Source: Pelagimonas sp.
GTDB taxonomy: Bacteria; Pseudomonadota; Alphaproteobacteria; Rhodobacterales; Rhodobacteraceae
Length of the DNA stretch: 64,000 nt
Reading direction: 5' to 3'
Assembly: GCA_025210455.1 (NCBI GenBank)
Contig: JAOARQ010000057.1
Location: forward strand, 186,001-250,000
Under the pieces are notes generated by a model, which was not told the DNA's origin, ran no database searches, and saw nothing but the letters and a program-made list of their open reading frames with translations. The position numbers were made by a program, and so were the translations under genes. Below, one piece after another: positions 8,521-16,525 of the stretch. Position 1 is the first letter of the stretch; each line of letters begins with the position of its first letter.

Positions 8521-9582
8521 TTACTGAGCGCGCTGCATCAGAGATTCTGCGATCTGTACCGCATTCAGCGCCGCGCCTTTCAGCAATTGATCCCCCACCA
8601 CAAACAGCGCCAGCGATTTGCCCGAAGGATCCCCCAGATCGGTGCGGATACGGCCCACCAGCACGTCATCCTGCCCTGAGGCGTCCACAGGCATCGGGAA
8701 ATAATTACGTTCCTGATCATCCACCACCTTCACACCCGGCGCATTGGCAAACAGATCGCGGGCCAGTTCGGGGGACAAGGCTTCGTCCAGTTCAACAGTG
8801 ATCGCCATCCCGTGGGCACGGGGCACCGGCACGCGGATGCAGGTCACGCCAACGGGTAGGGCGGGCTGGTCAAAGATGCGGCGGATCTCAGCGATCACCT
8901 TGCTTTCTTCGCCGTTATAGCCGGTGTCAGCTTCGATATCGGCGTTGTGGCTGAAAAAGTTGAAAGCATAGGGGTGCGGCAGAACCTTTGGTTCAAACTC
9001 TTCACCACGCTGGGCGGCGGCAGTGGCATCATTCAGCTCGGCCATGGCTTCATAGCCCGCGCCCGAGGCCGCCTGATAGGTCGACATCTGCAGACGTTGG
9101 ATTTTGCGATGCGCCCGCAAGGGGGCCAGCGCGACAGTGGCGATGGCGGCCACGCAGTTGGGGTTGGCGACCACGCCGTGGTGTGCTTCCATGGCGCCTG
9201 CGTTCACCTCTGGCACCACTAGCGGCACGTTGTCTTCCATCCGGAAGGCAGATGAATTGTCGACCACAACCGCCCCGGCGGCGATGGCGATGGGCGCATA
9301 GGTTTTCGATAGGCCTGACCCGGCAGAAAACAGGGCGATATCCACCCCGGCAAAGCTGTCTTCGGTCAGCTCTTCAATCACCAGATCTCGGCCGCGAAAG
9401 GATACAGTCTTACCGGCAGAGCGCGCCGAGGCCAGCAGGCGCAGGCTGGACAGGGGGAAGTTGCGGGCCTCAAGGCATTCTACCAGCACCGCACCCACGG
9501 CACCGGTCGCGCCAACGATGGCCACAACAGGGTTGGCGGGGATCACGCGCGCGGCGGCCTGGGGGTTGTTTTCAATCAGCAT
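8521..9582 (-). CDS. asd: Aspartate-semialdehyde dehydrogenase
   Basis: Asd reduces aspartyl phosphate to aspartate semialdehyde, the branch point for lysine/diaminopimelate, methionine, threonine and isoleucine. The 353-residue protein has the NADP motif VGATGAVG (residues 23-30), the block VDNSSAFRM, and the catalytic Cys143 in NPNC. About 15 extra residues precede the usual N-terminus. Start ATG at 9582; its GAAAGAGACGACC leader overlaps RNA arms described under the attenuator entry. A threonine-rich leader ORF ends 85 bp upstream, so expression is probably controlled by amino-acid supply. Confidence 0.93.
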   Translation of the reverse strand: MLIENNPQAAARVIPANPVVAIVGATGAVGAVLVECLEARNFPLSSLRLLASARSAGKTVSFRGRDLVIEELTEDSFAGVDIALFSAGSGLSKTYAPIAIAAGAVVVDNSSAFRMEDNVPLVVPEVNAGAMEAHHGVVANPNCVAAIATVALAPLRAHRKIQRLQMSTYQAASGAGYEAMAELNDATAAAQRGEEFEPKVLPHPYAFNFFSHNADIEADTGYNGEESKVIAEIRRIFDQPALPVGVTCIRVPVPRAHGMAITVELDEALSPELARDLFANAPGVKVVDDQERNYFPMPVDASGQDDVLVGRIRTDLGDPSGKSLALFVVGDQLLKGAALNAVQIAESLMQRAQ

Positions 9583-9586
9583 GGTC

Positions 9587-9702
9587 GTCTCTTTCGTCAG
9601 GTTTGGCGAAGCTGGACGAGGAGACTGTCTGCCCCGTCCGTCTCCGGCGGGGCTTGATGATGTTTGCTTAGATGATCGCGCACACCAACAATTCCCCCGC
9701 CG
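9587..9702 (-). promoter_or_regulatory. Candidate threonine attenuator controlling asd translation
   Basis: Four competing pairings can be written on the minus-strand RNA. (1) CGGCGGGG inside the leader ORF (9702-9695) with CCCCGCCG (9652-9645), 8 bp. (2) GCCCCG (9653-9648) with CGGGGC (9636-9631). (3) GGAGAC (9645-9640) with GTCTCC (9625-9620). (4) GTCTC-C-TCGTC (9625-9615) with GACGA-AA-GAGAC (9598-9587), 10 bp around one internal loop, covering the asd ribosome-binding site. Pairings 1/2, 2/3 and 3/4 exclude each other. There is no U-tract, so control would be translational or Rho-linked. The pairings are seen in the sequence; the regulation is inferred. Confidence 0.6.
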
Positions 9703-9748
9703 TGGCGGTGGTCTTGGTGGTGGTTGTCTTGATCATCAGGCTTTGCAT
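9668..9748 (-). CDS. Threonine-rich leader peptide upstream of asd
   Basis: This 26-codon ORF starts at ATG 9748 (a second ATG lies at 9736) and ends with TAA at 9670-9668. Its middle reads KTTTTKTTATAG: seven Thr codons (ACA, ACC x5, ACG) within ten codons, four of them consecutive. It ends in two Ile codons. This composition recalls the E. coli thr operon leader, and asd supplies the threonine precursor. No strong Shine-Dalgarno sequence is visible (GCGGGG lies just upstream). A weak promoter candidate (TTGCCA, 17 bp, CTAAGC) precedes it. I know of no described leader peptide for asd in this group. Confidence 0.6.
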   Translation of the reverse strand: MQSLMIKTTTTKTTATAGELLVCAII

Positions 9749-9840
9749 GACCCCGCGCTTAGCCTGAACCGTACGGATTTGGCAAGAGGCGTTTTTCAAA
9801 GGTATCTTTAAACACGCCGCTGTGCCCGATTTGCATAGCG

Positions 9841-11190
9841 CTATTCGCTTAGCCGCCAATACACCCCGGATTGCCCGGAAACCTTCATGATTTCGGGCGC
9901 GCGTGCGGTGGGCGGACGCTGGCCAGACAGGAAAAGCTTGCCCAGATCATCGACCAGCGCCGGATAAGAGGCATAGGTGTTGTGATTGGTCGAAAACAGT
10001 TCTGTGCCCACCGATGTGATATCAATCGAATCCATCCCATCAACCACCACAGGCCCCCCGGGCCCCACATCCCCCAGCCGGATATGACCGCTGCGCAGGC
10101 TTTGCGACAGCAGCAGCGCGCGATCTGTACCCGAGGCATAAAGTGTCACCCCCTGCGCTGCTTTGGTGAAATGCTCGGCGATTTCTTCGAATTTCTGCGC
10201 ATCCAGATCTGGTGCGGCCAGAACCATCTGGTCGATGGCTTTGCCCCGATCCGACAGCTTGGTGCCTGATCTGGTCAAAAGCTCTGCCAGGGCGGCATTG
10301 CCCATAGAGTGGGCCAGCAGATGCACCTTTTCGACACCTTCGGTCTGAAAGACGATGTCCAGAAACTCGTCCAAGTATTTAACCGCGATTTCAGCGCTGT
10401 CCATGTCGGTGGTGTAATCCGCCAGCGCACCGACGCTGGGCCAGCTATAGGCAAAGGCCGGGCCGTCGAAATCCAGATCATGCGCCAGCTGCGCAGCGCG
10501 GAACATGGCGGCATCAAAACTGGTGTTGAACCCGTGGATATAGACAAAAGCGGTGTTTCTGTATCGTTCTGACGAAAAGGCAATATCCGCCGCCATTGCG
10601 CTGAAGTTTTCAGGTGAAAGCAAGCGCGAGCCCAGCACCGTAAAGTGCTTTTCCACGTCTTCCTTGCCGCGCCAGATGACAATATCCACCAGCGGGATCT
10701 TGATCATGCCGGGGCGTTCTACCTGTCCGCGTTCATGGGCGTTTTTCGGGATTGTCACCTCAACCATCCCAAGCGCCAGACGCCGGGCACGATCATGGCC
10801 AAACTTGGGGCCAACAACATCTGTGGTTTCCACATTGCGATCCGTGCCAAACAGCACCTTTTGCACCCAGTAATCTTCGGTGCCCTCTGCGGCGGCCATT
10901 TCTTCGACTATGACCGGCTCAAATGGCGGTGTTGGCACGGGGCTTGCCCCGGTTGGGGGCAGTTCAGAAAGAATACGGTCGCGTTCTTCGTCTGTGGTGG
11001 CCTGTTCCAGCGCTTTTATCAGATCCTCATAGCTGGGGGTCGTTTCCTCAGTGATGACTGCGGGATCATCTGGTCGAACAAGCGGGTGATCCGATAAGAT
11101 CAGCGACAGGATACCCACTGCCGCCAGTAAAACCAGAAAAGCCACAGGGCGCGCCCCGCGTCTATGTAGGGTTCTCAGGAAAAGCTTCAT
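9841..11190 (-). CDS. Alpha/beta hydrolase, DUF900 family
   Basis: This is a 449-residue exported or membrane-anchored hydrolase. An N-terminal hydrophobic segment (about residues 14-33) is followed by an acidic Pro/Glu-rich linker to about 105. The esterase/lipase-like DUF900 domain then shows FVYIHGFNTSF (oxyanion region) and LLAHSMGN (nucleophile elbow, Ser in the AHSMG variant of GxSxG). Substrate unknown. It lies upstream of the asd leader in the same direction with a 92-bp gap, probably a separate transcript. The start at 11190 has no close competitor. Confidence 0.75.
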   Translation of the reverse strand: MKLFLRTLHRRGARPVAFLVLLAAVGILSLILSDHPLVRPDDPAVITEETTPSYEDLIKALEQATTDEERDRILSELPPTGASPVPTPPFEPVIVEEMAAAEGTEDYWVQKVLFGTDRNVETTDVVGPKFGHDRARRLALGMVEVTIPKNAHERGQVERPGMIKIPLVDIVIWRGKEDVEKHFTVLGSRLLSPENFSAMAADIAFSSERYRNTAFVYIHGFNTSFDAAMFRAAQLAHDLDFDGPAFAYSWPSVGALADYTTDMDSAEIAVKYLDEFLDIVFQTEGVEKVHLLAHSMGNAALAELLTRSGTKLSDRGKAIDQMVLAAPDLDAQKFEEIAEHFTKAAQGVTLYASGTDRALLLSQSLRSGHIRLGDVGPGGPVVVDGMDSIDITSVGTELFSTNHNTYASYPALVDDLGKLFLSGQRPPTARAPEIMKVSGQSGVYWRLSE

Positions 11191-11299
11191 TACAATCTCG
11201 ACATTGGAAAAGTCACGCTGCCACTACAAAAAACACCTTTTGGTTGAAAATCAACCCGTGCAGCAGATGCCCAGACAAACTGTATAAAAATAAAGACAA

Positions 11300-11327
11300 A
11301 CCCCCGAAAGGCTTCAGCCCCGGGGGT
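11300..11327 (-). terminator. rpsU terminator
   Basis: Stem ACCCCCG / CGGGGGT with an inner GGCT/AGCC pairing. On the minus strand it is followed by TTTGTCTTTATTTTT, a clear U-tract 45 bp after the rpsU stop. Confidence 0.85.
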
Positions 11328-11371
11328 CGTCAAATCTTTCAGTGCTGAATACTCAGCTACTTTGCCGGATC

Positions 11372-11578
11372 TCAGAGGAGACCTTCGCGCTGGGCTTTTT
11401 TACGAGCCAACTTGCGGGCACGACGAATCGCTTCGGCTTTCTCGCGCGCTTTTTTCTCAGACGGCTTCTCGAAATGTTGCTTGAGCTTCATTTCACGGAA
11501 TACGCCTTCGCGCTGCAGCTTTTTCTTCAGGGCACGAAGTGCCTGATCGACGTTGTTGTCGCGAACACTGACCTGCAT
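11372..11578 (-). CDS. rpsU: 30S ribosomal protein S21
   Basis: This is a 68-residue, very basic small-subunit protein. The N-terminus [20 protein letters not shown] and the Arg/Lys-rich C-terminal helix are typical of S21. S21 sits near the anti-Shine-Dalgarno region of 16S rRNA. The gene stands alone, with its own terminator at 11300-11327. Its ribosome-binding site lies inside a small hairpin (see 11579-11593), so translation may be controlled. Confidence 0.95.
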   Translation of the reverse strand: MQVSVRDNNVDQALRALKKKLQREGVFREMKLKQHFEKPSEKKAREKAEAIRRARKLARKKAQREGLL

Positions 11579-11593
11579 GTGGTGTCACCACCT
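11579..11593 (-). promoter_or_regulatory. Hairpin over the rpsU ribosome-binding site
   Basis: The RNA reads AAAGGTGGTGACACCACATG. GTGGT pairs with ACCAC around a GAC loop, directly before the ATG, and takes in most of the AGGTGG Shine-Dalgarno sequence. Whether this controls S21 synthesis is inferred. Confidence 0.4.
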
Positions 11594-11711
11594 TTCTAAG
11601 TTGAAGTTGCAAAAGATTGCAGGAAGCCGCCCTATAGCAAGTCGCTTTCATTTTGTCTAGGGTGAGGCATTGCCCCTTGGGGCCACTGGGGAGAGATCTG
11701 GGGAGAGGACC

Positions 11712-12392
11712 ATGTCACAGACAGCTTCTGATGCGCTTTTGGATGCAATTTTGATGCATGTTGCTTTTGACGGCTGGTCCAGGACCAGTTTTGACGCAGC
11801 GGTAGCGGATGCAGGTGTCGATCCGGTGGTGGCTGATGCGCTGTTCCCACGCGGCGCGGTGGATCTGGCTGTTGCCTATCACAAGCAGGGGGATCAGGTG
11901 ATGATTCGCCAGATCGCAGCAACAGATCTGTCTGACATGCGGTTTCGTGACAGGGTGACCTTTGCGGTGCGTGCGCGCCTTGAAGCGGCAGAAGATCGCG
12001 AAGCGGTGCGTCGTGGCACGACATTGTTCGCGCTGCCGCAATACGCGGCAGATGGGGCCAAGCTGATCTGGGGCACCTCGGATGCGATCTGGACGGCGCT
12101 GGGCGACACCTCTGACGATTTCAACTGGTACACCAAACGCGCCACGCTGTCGGGGGTCTATTCTGCGACCGTGTTGTTCTGGCTGGGGGATGACAGCCTT
12201 GGGTCGGAAGACACATGGGCCTTTCTGGATCGCCGGATCGAAAATGTGATGCAGTTTGAGAAATTCAAAGCGCAGGCCAAATCCGGGCCGCTTGGCCGTG
12301 TGATGGCCGGGCCGCTCAGCCTGTTGGAACGGGTGCGGCCGCCAGTCAGGCGCACAGATATTCCGGGCGGGATCACCCCGCCGCAAAACTAG
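11712..12392 (+). CDS. coq9: COQ9-family ubiquinone biosynthesis protein
   Basis: COQ9 is a lipid-binding TetR-fold protein that presents quinone precursors to COQ7-type hydroxylases. The 226-residue protein has an N-terminal helical region of TetR-like type, then the block DDFNWYTKRATLSGVYSATV that is characteristic of COQ9, and a C-terminal amphipathic end. The ATG at 11712 has GGGAGAGGA upstream. A quinone oxidoreductase gene follows within 30 bp, consistent with a small quinone-related operon. Confidence 0.88.
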   Translation: MSQTASDALLDAILMHVAFDGWSRTSFDAAVADAGVDPVVADALFPRGAVDLAVAYHKQGDQVMIRQIAATDLSDMRFRDRVTFAVRARLEAAEDREAVRRGTTLFALPQYAADGAKLIWGTSDAIWTALGDTSDDFNWYTKRATLSGVYSATVLFWLGDDSLGSEDTWAFLDRRIENVMQFEKFKAQAKSGPLGRVMAGPLSLLERVRPPVRRTDIPGGITPPQN

Positions 12393-12419
12393 ATCCCTGA
12401 AACAGAACAAGTGGCAAAG

Positions 12420-13394
12420 ATGATGCGGGCAATTGAGATAACCCAGCCGGGTGGGCCAGAGGTTTTGCAACCCTGTGAACGAGAGATGCCAGTGGCCGGA
12501 CATGGTCAGGTGGTGATCAAGGTGGCCTATGCCGGGGTGAATCGCCCGGACGCGCTGCAACGGGCGGGCAGCTATGCGCCGCCCAAAGGGGCTTCTGACC
12601 TGCCGGGGCTTGAGGCATCGGGCGAGGTGATCGCAGTTGGCGCGGGTGTGACCTGGCCTGCGGTGGGCGAAAAGGTCTGCGCGCTGCTGCCCGGTGGTGG
12701 CTATGCCGATTACGTGATGACCCCGGCGGCGCATTGTCTGCCGGTCCCCAGCGGGATGGGCCTGAAAGAGGTCGCCTGCCTGCCCGAAACCTTTTTCACC
12801 GTCTGGTCGAACGTCTTCCAGCGTGGCGGGCTAAAAGCGGGGGAAAAGTTTCTGGTGCATGGGGGATCGTCCGGGATTGGCACGACCGCGATCCAACTGG
12901 CCAATCACTTTGGCGCGCGGGTGTTCACCACTGCCGGGTCGGACGAAAAATGTCAGGCCTGTCTGGATCTTGGGGCTGAACGCGCGATCAACTATCGCGA
13001 TGAGGATTTTGTCGAGATCCTCAAGGCCGAAGGCGGTGCGGATCTGATTTTAGACATGGTGGGCGGGTCTTACCTGCCGCGCAATGTCAAAGCGCTGGAT
13101 ATGGATGGCCGTCTGGTGCAGATCGCATTTTTGCAGGGGCCGAAGGTCGAACTGAACTTTGCCTTTGTCATGACGCGCCGTTTGACGATCACCGGATCAA
13201 CATTGCGTCCGCAAAGTGATCTGGCCAAGGCGCAGATCGCCGAAAGCTTGCGCGCACAGGTCTGGCCGCTGCTGGATGCGGGCAAGATCGCCCCTGTCAT
13301 GGATTCTGAGTTCCCTCTTGAACAGGCGGCAGAGGCCCATGCGCGCATGGAGGAATCAGGGCATATCGGCAAGATTGTTCTGAAGGTCAGCTAA
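12420..13394 (+). CDS. NAD(P)H quinone oxidoreductase (zeta-crystallin type)
   Basis: This is a medium-chain dehydrogenase/reductase of about 324 residues without the zinc-ligand pattern of alcohol dehydrogenases. The N-terminal GroES-like domain begins MMRAIEITQPGGPEVLQ. The Rossmann half shows HGGSSGIGTTAIQLA and ends EESGHIGKIVLKV, as in QOR/PIG3-type quinone reductases. The start is uncertain among GTG 12411, ATG 12420 and ATG 12423. It follows coq9 closely and probably shares its transcript. The physiological acceptor is unknown. Confidence 0.85.
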   Translation: MMRAIEITQPGGPEVLQPCEREMPVAGHGQVVIKVAYAGVNRPDALQRAGSYAPPKGASDLPGLEASGEVIAVGAGVTWPAVGEKVCALLPGGGYADYVMTPAAHCLPVPSGMGLKEVACLPETFFTVWSNVFQRGGLKAGEKFLVHGGSSGIGTTAIQLANHFGARVFTTAGSDEKCQACLDLGAERAINYRDEDFVEILKAEGGADLILDMVGGSYLPRNVKALDMDGRLVQIAFLQGPKVELNFAFVMTRRLTITGSTLRPQSDLAKAQIAESLRAQVWPLLDAGKIAPVMDSEFPLEQAAEAHARMEESGHIGKIVLKVS

Positions 13395-13398
13395 AGGA

Positions 13399-13419
13399 AA
13401 GGGGGCGTGCTGCCCCCTT
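13399..13419. terminator. Bidirectional terminator between the quinone oxidoreductase and hemC
   Basis: Stem AAGGGGGC / GCCCCCTT with a 5-nt loop. The minus-strand tail is TTCCTTTAG. It lies between two convergent genes. Confidence 0.6.
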
Positions 13420-13468
13420 GGCCTGCGGCCAACTCTCCCAAAAGTTTTGGCAAGATAAATGGCTGGCG

Positions 13469-14428
13469 TTAGCTGCGCCAGTCAAAGAAACCCGGGCCCG
13501 CTTTGGCCAGCAAGTCTTTGGCCAATTGGCGGCCAAGGGCCGGGCCATCGGCGGCGGCACCGCTGATTTCCCCAGCAAATGACGCGCTGCCATCCGGGCT
13601 GAGGATTTCGCCGCGCAGGCGCATGTTTGTGCCATCCAGTTCGGCCAAAGCGGCGATGGGGGTTTCACATGACCCATCCAACTGAGCCAGAAAGGCGCGC
13701 TCCGCAGCGACGCGGGTTCCGGTGTCGGTATCATGGATCGCTGCCAGCATCTTTTGCGCGCGGGTGTCACTGCTGCGGCGTTCGATGACGATGGCGCCCT
13801 GCGCAACTGCGGGCAGCATATCTTCGGGGGCTATGGGATGTGCGGGTACATCTGCCATATCCATTCGGTTCAGACCGGCTTTGGCGAGAAAGGTGGCGGT
13901 GGCGACACCATCGGCCAGCTTTTTCAACCGGGTTTGCACATTGCCCCGGAATTCGACCACTTGCAGATCGGGGCGGCGGGTCTTTAGCTGGGCTTTGCGG
14001 CGCAGCGAGGATGTGCCCACCACGGCCCCCTGCGGCAAATCATGGATCGAGGCATAGTGCGGGCAGACAAAGGCGTCACGCACGTCTTCGCGCGGCAGAT
14101 AACAGTCAAGGATCAGACCTGCTGGCTGTTCCACGGGCATGTCTTTGCAGGAATGCACCGCGATGTCGATATCGCCGCGCAGCATGGATTCTTCGATTTC
14201 CTTGGTGAACAGTCCCTTGTTGCCGATCTCTTTCAGCGGGCGGTCAGCGTCGATCATGGATCGATCATCGCCGGTGGTTTTGATCACCACCACCTCAAAG
14301 GCGTCTTCGGGCAGATCAAATGCCGCCATCAGGCGCGCGCGGGTTTCATAGGCTTGCGCCAATGCCAGCGGCGAGCCACGGGTGCCAATCTTGAACGGAG
14401 CGTCGGGTGTGGGCATGTCAGTCATCAT
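13469..14428 (-). CDS. hemC: Porphobilinogen deaminase (hydroxymethylbilane synthase)
   Basis: HemC polymerises four porphobilinogen units into hydroxymethylbilane. The protein begins KIGTRGSPLALAQA, has the block GTSSLRRKAQL, and carries the dipyrromethane-cofactor cysteine in DGSCETPIAAL. Length is about 319 residues, normal for the family. Starts at 14428 and 14425 (ATG-ATG) are both possible; the longer open frame would run into the hemE leader region. It is divergent from hemE across 85 bp, so the two heme genes probably share a control region. Confidence 0.93.
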   Translation of the reverse strand: MMTDMPTPDAPFKIGTRGSPLALAQAYETRARLMAAFDLPEDAFEVVVIKTTGDDRSMIDADRPLKEIGNKGLFTKEIEESMLRGDIDIAVHSCKDMPVEQPAGLILDCYLPREDVRDAFVCPHYASIHDLPQGAVVGTSSLRRKAQLKTRRPDLQVVEFRGNVQTRLKKLADGVATATFLAKAGLNRMDMADVPAHPIAPEDMLPAVAQGAIVIERRSSDTRAQKMLAAIHDTDTGTRVAAERAFLAQLDGSCETPIAALAELDGTNMRLRGEILSPDGSASFAGEISGAAADGPALGRQLAKDLLAKAGPGFFDWRS

Positions 14429-14513
14429 GTGCTCAGCTTTATGCGGCCCGATGACCGCTGGCAACCATCTGCGTTTTGACTTATTGCCGCTTTGACAGTT
14501 GATGGAGGCCCCG

Positions 14514-15545
14514 ATGACCAAAACAATTCTGCGCGCGCTGGCGGGTGAGACCCTGCCGACCCCTCCGATCTGGATGATGCGGCAGGCGGGGCGCTATCTG
14601 CCTGAATATCGGGCCACCCGTGGCGAAGCCGGGGATTTCCTGTCTTTATGCTATAACCCGGAACTGGCCGCCGAGGTCACGCTGCAACCCATCCGACGCT
14701 ATGGGTTTGATGCGGCGATCCTTTTTGCGGATATTCTGTTGCTGCCACAGGCGCTGGGCGCGGATCTGTGGTTTGTGACCGGCGAAGGGCCGCGCCTGTC
14801 GACCATTCAGTCGCAGGCCGATTTTGACAAGCTGGGCCGTGGCGAGATGATCCACGACACGCTGAACCCGGTTTATGAAACTGTGCGGATCCTGTCGAAA
14901 GAACTGCCCAAAGAGACCACTTTGATCGGTTTTGCAGGCGCGCCTTGGACTGTAGCAACCTATATGATTGCCGGGCGGGGCACGCCGGATCAGGGGCCAG
15001 CCCATGCGCTGAAAGCTGAAAACCGGGCGCTGTTCGAAAAGCTGATCGAACGGCTGACAGAGGGCACTATTGATTATCTGACCGAACAGGTGAAAGCCGG
15101 GGCAGAGGTGATCAAGATCTTTGACAGCTGGGCCGGGTCACTGAAGGGCGAAGATTTTGACAAATACGCGCTGGAACCGGCGCGGATCATCACATCTGAA
15201 TTGAAGTCACGCTTTCCCGATCTGCCTGTGATCGCTTTCCCGCGTCAGGCCGGCGACAACTATATCGGTTTCCACGAAAAGGCGGGTGTGGATTGTGTCG
15301 CGATTGATGATTCTGTTTCGGCAGAATGGGCGGCGCAGCATGTGCAGCCCGGCGGCTGTGTTCAGGGCAACCTGAAAAACACCCATATGGTGACCGGTGG
15401 CGAGGCCCTGGTGAGCGAAACCAAACGTATCGTCAAAGCGCTGTCGAACGGGCCGCATATTTTCAATCTGGGTCATGGTATCACGCCGGACGCAGACCCT
15501 GAAAACGTGAAACTGATGATCGAAACCGTGCGCAGCTGTGGCTGA
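14514..15545 (+). CDS. hemE: Uroporphyrinogen decarboxylase
   Basis: HemE removes four acetate carboxyls from uroporphyrinogen III to give coproporphyrinogen III, the substrate of HemF in this window. The 343-residue protein contains the signature [16 protein letters not shown] (substrate-binding Arg residues) and ends with [16 protein letters not shown]. The ATG at 14514 is chosen because GGAGG lies 5 nt upstream; the ATG at 14499 lacks a ribosome-binding site. It is divergent from hemC. Confidence 0.95.
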   Translation: MTKTILRALAGETLPTPPIWMMRQAGRYLPEYRATRGEAGDFLSLCYNPELAAEVTLQPIRRYGFDAAILFADILLLPQALGADLWFVTGEGPRLSTIQSQADFDKLGRGEMIHDTLNPVYETVRILSKELPKETTLIGFAGAPWTVATYMIAGRGTPDQGPAHALKAENRALFEKLIERLTEGTIDYLTEQVKAGAEVIKIFDSWAGSLKGEDFDKYALEPARIITSELKSRFPDLPVIAFPRQAGDNYIGFHEKAGVDCVAIDDSVSAEWAAQHVQPGGCVQGNLKNTHMVTGGEALVSETKRIVKALSNGPHIFNLGHGITPDADPENVKLMIETVRSCG

Positions 15546-15634
15546 CTTTGGGACAACCCGCAGGTTTCTGATTGTGATCAAAACCTGATAGCGCTAACGG
15601 TTGGGGCAGATAAGCGGCAAACAATAGGTGAGCC

Positions 15635-16525
15635 ATGCCCCGATCCGGCCCGTCTTCTGGAATTGCGCTGCGGCTGCTGTCGGTCTTTTTACTGACCGCC
15701 ATGTCGGCAACGGTTCACGCTGTCGCGCAGACTGTGCCTGTTGGGCAGATCATGTTCTGGCGTTCGCTTGTAGCGCTTTTGCCGATCTGTCTTTACGCGG
15801 TCTGGCTGGGTCATTTTCCCAAAGGTCTGGGCACGCGCCGACCGGGAATGCATGTCACCCGCAGCCTGTTCGGGGCGTTTTCCATGGCGATGTCCTTTGT
15901 GTCGCTGGCCTATCTGCCTGTCGCAAATGCGCAGGCGCTGGCCTATCTAGCGCCGGTGTTCACCCTGCCGCTGGCCGCTGTTTTGCTAAAAGAAAAGCTG
16001 ACCTCACAGAAGATTGCCGCTGTGGTGTTGGGCTTTTCCGGGGTGGTGATCATGCTCTGGAGCGCGCTTGAAACGCCGGGGGCGGGGGCGCTGATCGGGG
16101 TGTCTGCTGGGCTGGCTTTTGCCCTGACAATGGCGTTTGTGCGGGTGCATGTGAAAAAGATGACGGACACCGAAACGATTTCGGCGATTGCCTTTTACTT
16201 TTCTATCGTCTGCCTCGCTGTCAGCCTGCTGACCCTGCCTTTTGGCTGGGTGGCTCTGGACGGGGCCGCTTTGGGTGGCCTTGTTCTGGCGGGTTTGCTG
16301 GGTGGGGCGGCGCATATTGCCTCGGGCGAAGCCATAGCCCGCGCGCCGGTCAGCACGCTGGCGCCGTTTGATTTCACTGGGTTGATCTGGGCGGTTGGCT
16401 TTGATCTGGTGTTGTTTGCGGTTTTACCTGATCAGCTGGGGGTGATTGGCATGGTTCTGATTTTGGGCGCGGCGGTTTTTGTCACGCTTCCCTCGCGACG
16501 TAGCCGCGCGCAGGGCAATGTCTGA
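15635..16525 (+). CDS. EamA/DMT-family transporter
   Basis: This is a 296-residue membrane protein with ten predicted helices in two EamA repeats of five, the drug/metabolite transporter arrangement. No substrate motif is recognisable. A near-consensus FNR-type box, CTGAT-TGTG-ATCAA at 15568-15581, lies 54 bp upstream of the start. Its TGA ends exactly where the stop codon of the convergent OmpA-domain gene begins, leaving no terminator between them. Confidence 0.82.
   Translation: MPRSGPSSGIALRLLSVFLLTAMSATVHAVAQTVPVGQIMFWRSLVALLPICLYAVWLGHFPKGLGTRRPGMHVTRSLFGAFSMAMSFVSLAYLPVANAQALAYLAPVFTLPLAAVLLKEKLTSQKIAAVVLGFSGVVIMLWSALETPGAGALIGVSAGLAFALTMAFVRVHVKKMTDTETISAIAFYFSIVCLAVSLLTLPFGWVALDGAALGGLVLAGLLGGAAHIASGEAIARAPVSTLAPFDFTGLIWAVGFDLVLFAVLPDQLGVIGMVLILGAAVFVTLPSRRSRAQGNV

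Noticed and set aside
9587-9653. Classical intrinsic-terminator attenuator for asd
   Set aside because: No U-tract follows any of the hairpins, so control at translation or through Rho fits better.
9461-9811. 116-residue plus-strand frame with a Gly-rich stretch opposite the asd leader
   Set aside because: The Gly run is the reverse of the Thr codons; no ribosome-binding site and no protein-like features.
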